Shown one piece after another: positions 54,673 through 64,000 of a stretch of DNA of 64,000 nucleotides (positions are counted from its first letter, which is position 1; each line of letters opens with the position of its first letter). The position numbers and the translations under genes are program-made. Source of the stretch: Limanda limanda (taxonomy: Eukaryota; Chordata; Actinopteri; Pleuronectiformes; Pleuronectidae); the NCBI RefSeq assembly GCF_963576545.1, contig NC_083651.1, positions 10,838,386-10,902,385 of the forward strand. Reading direction: 5' to 3'. Below the pieces are notes generated by a model. That model searched no databases and was not told the DNA's origin. It saw only the letters and a list, made by a program, of their open reading frames with translations.

Positions 54673-54742
54673 AGAGTGAGGGAGAGAGAGGAAGAGAGGG
54701 CACAGAGAGAGAGGGAGAGAGAGAGTGAGAGAGAGAGAGAGA
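54673..54742. repeat. (GA)n-rich tract
   Basis: A purine-rich GA tract with GGGA and GGAA interruptions, immediately beside the SOX palindrome. Confidence 0.85.
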
Positions 54743-54744
54743 TT

Positions 54745-56480
54745 TAAGACGTCCCCCTCTCTCGGCTGAGGCAACGACAGCTTCAGGTCATTCGGGAAAC
54801 CACAAGTCATTAGTTTAGTTCCATAGTTTTAAATACTGGAGCAGTTTCCCTTTATTATGTCATACATTTAATAAATTAATGATGGAATTTGTATGCAATT
54901 TTAATATATATATTGGAAAAAATTCCCATGCATGTGGCGTTTAATTTATTATGTGTGTAACAGGGGTCCTTAAACACATCACAAGGGATGCTACCACTGC
55001 ACCTCTGTGTTTCTGGAACATTTATAATATTAATTTATGAAATACAACAGGACATACGTGGTTATACCAAAAAAAAGAAAAATGAAAAAGAAATTACAGA
55101 TATGACATGGATGCGTCTTTGGGGAAAGTAAAATGAGAAAAAAAAGTGCTGTTAAGTAAAGTGATGAGATGTGAAAAAAGTTATGATTGAGTCAAATAAT
55201 ATATTCAGACCTTTCGCTTCAGTTGCAGCAGAGGAGCACATGCAAATGGGACATAACATGCCCACCCCCCACCCCCCTCACTCTCTTATGACAGAAATCC
55301 ATTATTTCTCTGATTGTTGATTGATAAATATATTTTTTTTAAATACCAGCTGCTGGTCAAGTTGCAGAATCCTTGCACCAAAGAGTGACACGACTTGTAG
55401 TTCGAGGCCAGACGATTCCAAATCGATAGGAAAGGTGTGTGAATGGAGACATATCGATGACACATACGCGTCCTGCTGTCAACAGGCACCTCTCAAATGG
55501 CTTGATCCGTCACAGGAGGGGAAGTTACGCGGAATCGGTGCCAAGGTAACATCACCAAAACTCCAAAAATAAATAATGTTAAATAATGTTTAGTTTATTT
55601 GCTTAAAAAACAACCACATGTGAGCCATTTACAGGACCTGCCAATAAATTCACTACAAATAATAAGAATCATGGATTAGGCTGTAACAAGCTTGTCTTAG
55701 TTTTTCTGTGGAGCGTTTATAACTCTCATAAAGGTCAGCCTTAAATCTTTATATATGTAGGCCGGGCCTTAAATAGTTTTAATGGGAATTTTTATTGGAA
55801 CATTATGAGAAAAAAAATAATCCCTGAATAAAAATTTAAAGACATTTTACTGGTTTTCCTATACCTGCAGTATTATATTATGATTGGAATGACAGCATCC
55901 AAATCCCAGTGAGCCTAAAGCCTCTAAGAGCTGTGGTCAAATTATTGAAATGAACATGCACAGAGAGTGAATCATATACTGGTGACGATGATGATGCAGA
56001 TAAATAACCTCTACAGGGGGAAACGATCACATTAAATCGGTTTATCTGGTGTTTTTTCATTTAATACATATTTTTGCAGTTTTTTCCCCAAAAAATATTT
56101 GAAGCCTATAATTAAACTGCAATGCATTTCCACAGGTGCGTTCTTGTCCTTGTATATTTCCCAGATAAATTGTCCTGTGTCTGGGGTGCATGTTGGTCCA
56201 AATGCGTTTTTGGAACTTTATGTTTTTGCAATCCATCCATGCTGCAGCTCCGCGCGTAATCCCCCCCCCCCCCCCTTTTTTTTATTCCCATATGGCGACG
56301 TGGAATAACGGCGCAGACACTTGGACACAGAGACGAACTGCGGCTGCACTCGTCACACAATCTGACATTTCGGCTCATCCACATGCGGCGGCACCAGTAA
56401 ACAGAAAGCCGCGCAAACACAACTGCTGCTAACTCTGGGTGAGTACAACTTTTTTGGAGTCAACAGCGATAAAGGGAGTG
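54745..56480. other. zic2a-zic5 intergenic DNA
   Basis: Unique AT-rich DNA. It carries a perfect POU octamer ATGCAAAT at 55,240-55,247 and a C-run followed by a T-run at about 56,260-56,285. No exon was recognised. It is likely to contain shared enhancers of the divergent pair. Confidence 0.5.
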
Positions 56481-56789
56481 AGGGGGCGGAACCCTGCTGA
56501 GCCCCTGCGCTGAACGGCAGCCAATCGCTTCGTTCCCCTAACTGCCAGTCACCGAAATCCGTCCAATACCCGCAGTGCCATTTCTAAACTGTATTCCCCA
56601 CTGTGTCCTCCAACTGTTGTATGTTCTGCCAATCGCTTGAGGACAGAGTGGGAAAAGGAGCAAGCAGAGTTAGAAGCCGGACAAAAGAACTTATAGAGCC
56701 CTTATATACATATTTTCCTAATGTTTTAGAGCCGCGGTGTGAGGTGAAGCACATTGGCGGAGAGCGCGGATGGACTTGTCAGAGTAGTT
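56480..56789 (+). promoter_or_regulatory. zic5: zic5 proximal promoter and leader
   Basis: An Sp1-type GGGGGCGG at 56,482-56,489 and CCAAT boxes at 56,521-56,525, 56,563-56,567 and 56,629-56,633 precede a TATA-like TTATATACATA at about 56,702-56,712. Start at the TATA element would give a leader of about 55 nt. Start further upstream would include an ATG at 56,621 (weak context) that opens a long out-of-frame ORF to 57,016, and an ATG-TTT-TAG mini-ORF at 56,721-56,729. Confidence 0.5.
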
Positions 56790-59600
56790 ATGGAGCCCCC
56801 TTTAAGCAAGAGGAATCCAGCGATAAGATTAGCGGATTTGGCAGCGACTCAACCCCTTCCTCATCAGAATATGACAGGCTTCCCGGGGCTAGGGGGGCAT
56901 CACCCTCTCTCCCACCATGCCCACCTCCACCCTGGGGAGCTGGGCAACGACCCCGGAGTGGCACTCACTCCATTTGGACCCGAGCACATGGCACAGACAA
57001 ATGCTCTCAAACTTAGCCCATCTCAGCACATTCAGAGCCATCCCGAAGCCCAGACCGCGGCATCCTTCACTTCTGCTCAGACCACAGTTGGTTTCCCCGT
57101 GGCTCACCCCCACTCAGGCTACTCAAGCAGCAGGGACTTCATCCTCAGGAGAGAACTCTCAGCCTCTGCTATGCATGCACTTGGCGACCAGCATAGTTCC
57201 GCCTCCTCCCCTCATCACCATGGCATGTTCATCTCCCCAACAGGTGCTTATGGGCACGCGGAAAGTGGGGCCCATTCACTTTTTACTGGACTTCACGACC
57301 AAGCGTCCCAAGGTGCCCACCACCATGCCCTCAACGGGCAGATGCGCCTGGGTATACCGGGGGACATCTACGGCAGGCCAGAGCACTTCGGGCACAGGCC
57401 AGAGCACTATGGACCCTCTTCTCTCCACAGCTACAACTCCATGAACCTCAATGTGAACCTCGCTTCTGCTCCTCACGGAGCGGCGGGGGCGTTTTTAAGA
57501 TACATGCGGCAGCCCATCAAGCAGGAGCTGATCTGCAAGTGGATTGACCAGGAGGTGAGTCAGAAGAAGCCCTGCTCCAAGACGTACAGCACCATGCATG
57601 AGCTGGTCAACCACGTCACGGTGGAGCACGTCGGGGGACCGGAGCAGAGCAGCCACGTCTGCTTCTGGGAAGAGTGTCCACGGGAAGGAAAGGCGTTCAA
57701 GGCGAAGTACAAACTGATCAACCACATCCGAGTTCACACGGGAGAGAAGCCGTTCCCGTGTCCCTTCCCGGGATGTGGAAAAGTGTTCGCTCGCTCGGAG
57801 AATTTAAAGATTCACAAGAGGACTCATACAGGTCAGTGCTTCGAATTGTGTCCATCGTGCCCACGGCAATCTGAAAATATATCCCACTCGATTGCGTGAA
57901 TAAGAGGCGACCTTGTTTTACTATTCACATCCATCTAAACGCATGGATGGTGCGACCGTGCGTAACAGAGCGCACAAGCGAGCGGAAAAGTGTTTTTTAT
58001 TCAGTGACGCACTCGCACAGTGAGTAAACGTGTTTCATTTCCTTTCTTTAACATAAACCTTTTTTTTTTTACTCACAGAGACGCCTGCAGTAGGCGTGAG
58101 GGGATAAGGGCATATGATTTGCGAAACGTGCTTACGTACATACAGGGCAGCGCGCCTCGAACACGCGTAAAAGTAATTATCCACAGGCGTAGGACGTTTA
58201 CGCACAAGCTCAGTTTGTGCATCGTCCAGTCTATGGAGCGTGGTTCATGTTATCTGAACATAAAGTGGATTGATTTAACAATGAGGAGTCTGAACTTCAG
58301 GCCAGCACCTCCTTTAGGGAAATGTATGTCGTGGCACTGTCCAATAAAAATAACTGCATCATGGTGAAAATCTGGCCAGAGTTTCATGTTCAACACAATG
58401 TTTCCTAAACTTGAAAGTGATCCTTTAGAAGATGGATGTCTTAGTTGGTGTATAAACCTTGTGGGTCAAGTTAACTTAACGTTGGCGTCCTGTCACCAAC
58501 ATGGGCCAGGCCTCTACACTGCAGTGAATTACGGTAAATACTAATACTAAAATAATCTAACAAAATGTATAAACCACCAGAAAGTGGAGGTGACACCTTG
58601 CAACTGATTGGGATTTAAAAAAGTAACACTGCTCATAAATCCAAAATGTTGCATGCATGCCCTTATAGCGTGGTGACACATCTAAAAAAAACGTGTTTTT
58701 CATTTGTGTGTGTGTGTGTGTGTGTGTGATGAGTTATAGCAAAGTCTCCCACACTACATAAATGACTCCTGGTGGTCTCTCCCTCTCACTCCCCCACTCA
58801 TGTAGCCAGAAGGCCCAAAGGCATGTTACACACGTTTACACAGGAAAACGCTTTGGACAAGTGGGTGTGCAGTGGTGGCTCCAACGTACATGTGTAGTGA
58901 ATACGTTCTGCTGCTGAGGAGGAGGAAGAGGCCCCAGTGGAGAAGTGCAGTTAATGGGGGAAGTGCCAACATGTCGTACTTATTTAAGGAGAACATGTTG
59001 AGAATCTGTGGTCCATTGAGATACAGGAGAGGGAAAAAGGAATTCTAATCCTGTGGTGTGCGTAAAAATGTGAAATCCCTGCATGGAGACACATGGAACG
59101 GACTCTAACTGTTTCTCCATCTCTTCTTCTTCTTCTTCTTCTTCTTCTTCTTTCCAGGAGAGAAGCCGTTCAAGTGCGAGTTCGAAGGCTGCGACCGAAA
59201 ATTCGCCAACAGCAGCGACCGGAAGAAGCACTCCCACGTCCACACCAGCGACAAGCCTTACTACTGCAAAGTGCGCGGCTGCGACAAGTCCTACACGCAC
59301 CCGAGCTCGCTGCGGAAGCACATGAAGGTGCACTGCAAGTCTCCGCCGCCCCCGTCCACCAACGTCACCTACATCTCCTCCACGAACCCCCTGGGAGACC
59401 CCCTGTCTCCCCACTCCGACGCGCACAGGCACCGCTCCGCCAACCTCTCCCCTCAGGTCACCAACCTCAACGAGTGGTACGTGTGCCAGGGCAGCGGCGG
59501 TGGGCCCAACCACCTCCACACCCCCTCCAGCGACGTGCCCACCTCCGACTCGGACGAGGAGGACTCTTTCAGACACACAGACCCGAGGACGATGCTCTGA
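56790..59600 (+). CDS. zic5: Zic family zinc-finger transcription factor Zic5, two coding exons, 494 aa
   Basis: Coding exons are 56,790-57,831 and 59,158-59,600, joined at ACAG|GTCAGT...CCAG|GA in phase 1, the same site as zic2a intron 1. The start is the first in-frame ATG with strong context (G at -3 and +4) and opens [10 protein letters not shown], the Zic5 N-terminal signature; the open frame extends 12 codons upstream but begins with TTG. A ZOC-like [14 protein letters not shown] lies at about 112-125 and [15 protein letters not shown] at 233-247. Fingers: ZF1 C249/C262/H275/H280, ZF2 C291/C296/H312/H316, ZF3 C324/C329/H342/H346, ZF4 C354/C359/H372/H376, ZF5 C384/C389/H402/H406. ZF5 has CX4C, whereas Zic2 has CX2C. 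There is no second intron. Zic5 is a nuclear factor active in dorsal neural tube, tectum and neural crest. The long proline and alanine tracts of human ZIC5 are absent. Confidence 0.97.
57832..59157 (+). other. zic5: zic5 intron with a (TTC)n polypyrimidine tract
   Basis: A 1,326-bp intron. The first 350 bp are rich in CpG and in GCGTAA-type sequence. A (GT)n lies at 58,706-58,729. The acceptor region is a pure (CTT/TTC)n run at about 59,121-59,152, then TTTCCAG, so a microsatellite supplies the polypyrimidine tract. A candidate branch point is CTCTAAC at 59,102-59,108. Confidence 0.7.
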
Positions 59601-60780
59601 TGCCCCCCACCCCCCCACCCCCGACCACTTGACTGTCCAACGCCATCCATATAGAAGTAAAAAGTGTGTTGATCCATGGTGACCGCGCCGCAACGTTTGG
59701 ATATTGATCTGTTATTCTTCCACTGTTGTATGATTTAAACGCAGCTAACACACACATGTGCTCGGTGGATGCAAAGCAGGCCTGGTCACAGGAGGAGGAA
59801 ATGCCTCTGCTGTGACCCCTGACCTTTCAGAAAATATAGATCACAAGTGTCAAAATAAAACATTTAACTGATATTAGAAATGAAATCGAAAAGGGTTTTA
59901 AAGAATTGCCTCTTATTCGTAAGGACCAATTTTTCCAATTTCTGAAAATATCTTTCAAAACAGATTTTTTTTTTTACAACAACCCCAGGATGCAGGGTTT
60001 AATTAACTGCATGTCTTAGGACTCAACTGGTGTGATGAAGTGTCAATTTCCATGTGACCTCCCATCATCACCTTGCAGTTTAATAACTGGGCTGCTATCA
60101 ATCACTGTCACATCCCAGACATTTAAGGGAAATAAATGGTACCGCTCCTGTAGCATCACAACTGGCAACGAAACCATTTGATGGACAGAATCTAGAGGGA
60201 AGAGTTGAGGCTTTTAATTTTGTATTTTCAAAATTTCATTTCCTGTGATTTCTCTGAGATGTTGTACAAACTTTGATAAAGTGCTAAGGACAAAAAAAAG
60301 AAGAAGAAGGAGGCAAATCTGTGTGTCTTAAGGGTTCTCATTTTATCTTTTCAGATTTATACAATTCATGTGTTTGGATGGAATTTTTGTAATATTTAAG
60401 AACTATTTAAGACTATATTTTATGCACAATACACAAGTGTAATGCTCGTTAAAGAGTACGAGTAAGTCCCTGGAGACCCTAAATGTCTACACTGACAGGC
60501 TTTGACCCTGTAGGATTTGTATATATGTAACTGTACTGATGCTTGTGAATGTTGTGTAGTTTTAATTACAAAAAAAAAAAATTGTTGTTTTGTACATTGT
60601 AATTTATTTGCTGGTATCAATGTTGTACTGGAATTACAGAAACACCAAAGAATAATAATATCAGTTTTGGTGATGCGTAGTACCCTGCTGATGCTGTTTT
60701 TTTTTATATCTTTTTTTTTTTCAACATGTTTTTTTAATTTTTAACTGTGTTCTGTAAAAGACAAAAAAACATTTACTTGA
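59601..60780 (+). other. zic5: zic5 3' UTR (approximate)
   Basis: AT-rich sequence after the TGA with AATAAA signals at 59,854-59,859 and 60,131-60,136. UTR-like low-complexity sequence continues through about 60,780 (TGTATATATGTAACTGTACT, TTGTACATTGTAATTTATTT). Use of a distal site is possible. The end is inferred. Confidence 0.5.
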
Positions 60781-61139
60781 ATAGGCTGTGTAATGTGAAA
60801 AAGTCCTTTCTCGCATGCCTTTTGTAGTGACCTGTCTTTCTCTCTGAGGTGCATGGTCCCGTTGGACATGATGGATAAAAAAAAGAGATGAATCAGCTAT
60901 GACTGTGCAGACCCTTGATGTTCCAATTTTAATTCACAATATACATTATTGCTTAAGAAATAATTAAAAATAACAGGAGGTATACAGTAAAAATTAACAA
61001 GTGTCAAACTGTTATGGTTTTTATGAGTGAATTTGAAGGGATTTTGATATTTGCAACATATAAATGGAATATTAATCCAGATAGACTGGTGTGATTGTGA
61101 GATTACCTTTTTCTTTTAATGTGAGCTGTAAATAAGGTT

Positions 61140-61400
61140 TAACAAAACATTAATGTCAGAGCCACGTCAGATGAAAACCGTAGAAGCGGCTCTGTTCACT
61201 TCTCCCTATAAAATCCCTCAGAATTGGGCCTAACGGGCCAAAGAGGCTGGTATAAACTAATCACTGAGCTAATGGGAAAACTTATAGCCCCCTGATGGCG
61301 CTGCCTCTGAAAGGCGCGACAGCACAAAGCAGCCGAGTGCATGAATCATTCATGGGAAAAATAAAAGATAAAAAGATACGCGACAATACGCAAGGCCTTG
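61140..61400. promoter_or_regulatory. Candidate conserved noncoding element 3' of zic5
   Basis: Unique balanced-composition block with ATAAACTAATCACTGAGCTA, CATGAATCATTCATGGG, CAAAGAGGCTGG and CCTGATGGCGCTGCC. It contrasts with the AT-rich 3' UTR beside it. Proposed as a regulatory element by composition and position only. Confidence 0.3.

Positions 61401-64000
<2,600 letters not shown>

Overview
This window is teleost fish genomic DNA, most likely from a percomorph. It holds the divergently transcribed zic2a and zic5 genes at 49.2-59.6 kb, set in a large gene-free landscape. The teleost assignment rests on very dense (CA)n, (GA)n and (GAAA)n microsatellites, on several interspersed repeats of fish type (an L1-like LINE tail, an L2-type LINE tail, and short non-autonomous DNA transposons), and on compact Zic proteins that lack the long alanine, histidine and proline tracts of the mammalian orthologues.

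Layout. About 48 kb on the left (1-48,300) is a gene desert on the 3' side of zic2. I found no credible coding exon in it. The pcca gene that flanks ZIC2 in mammals is not visible. The desert holds microsatellites, transposon remnants, an interstitial telomeric repeat inside a palindromic element, a segmental duplication with direct-repeat flanks at 35.2-38.6 kb, an isolated CpG-rich patch at 31.1 kb, and several unique AT-rich blocks with homeodomain-type motifs and short inverted repeats that are candidate enhancers. The zic2a gene (minus strand, three coding exons, 443 aa) runs from 51,933 to 49,203. An intergenic region of 4.86 kb separates it from zic5 (plus strand, two coding exons, 494 aa) at 56,790-59,600. 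The last 4.4 kb on the right is the zic5 3' UTR and flank, ending near a (CA)73 array. The clybl gene expected beyond zic5 is not reached.

How the genes work together. Both encode five-C2H2-finger transcription factors of the Zic/Opa/Gli superfamily that act in dorsal neural tube, tectum and neural crest development. From published zebrafish work this linked pair is co-regulated, with Wnt/Tcf input. The head-to-head arrangement, CCAAT boxes at both ends, and a candidate DR1 nuclear-receptor site, an inverted SOX pair and a POU octamer between the genes fit shared cis-regulation. The roles of these motifs are inferred from sequence alone.

No new multi-gene system was found. The most unusual items are the D-E-D duplication at 35-38.6 kb, the hairpin in the candidate element at 26.9 kb, the orphan CpG island at 31.1 kb, the palindromic telomere-repeat element at 11 kb, the higher-order GAAA repeat at 6 kb, and the (TTC)n tract that serves as the polypyrimidine tract of the zic5 splice acceptor.
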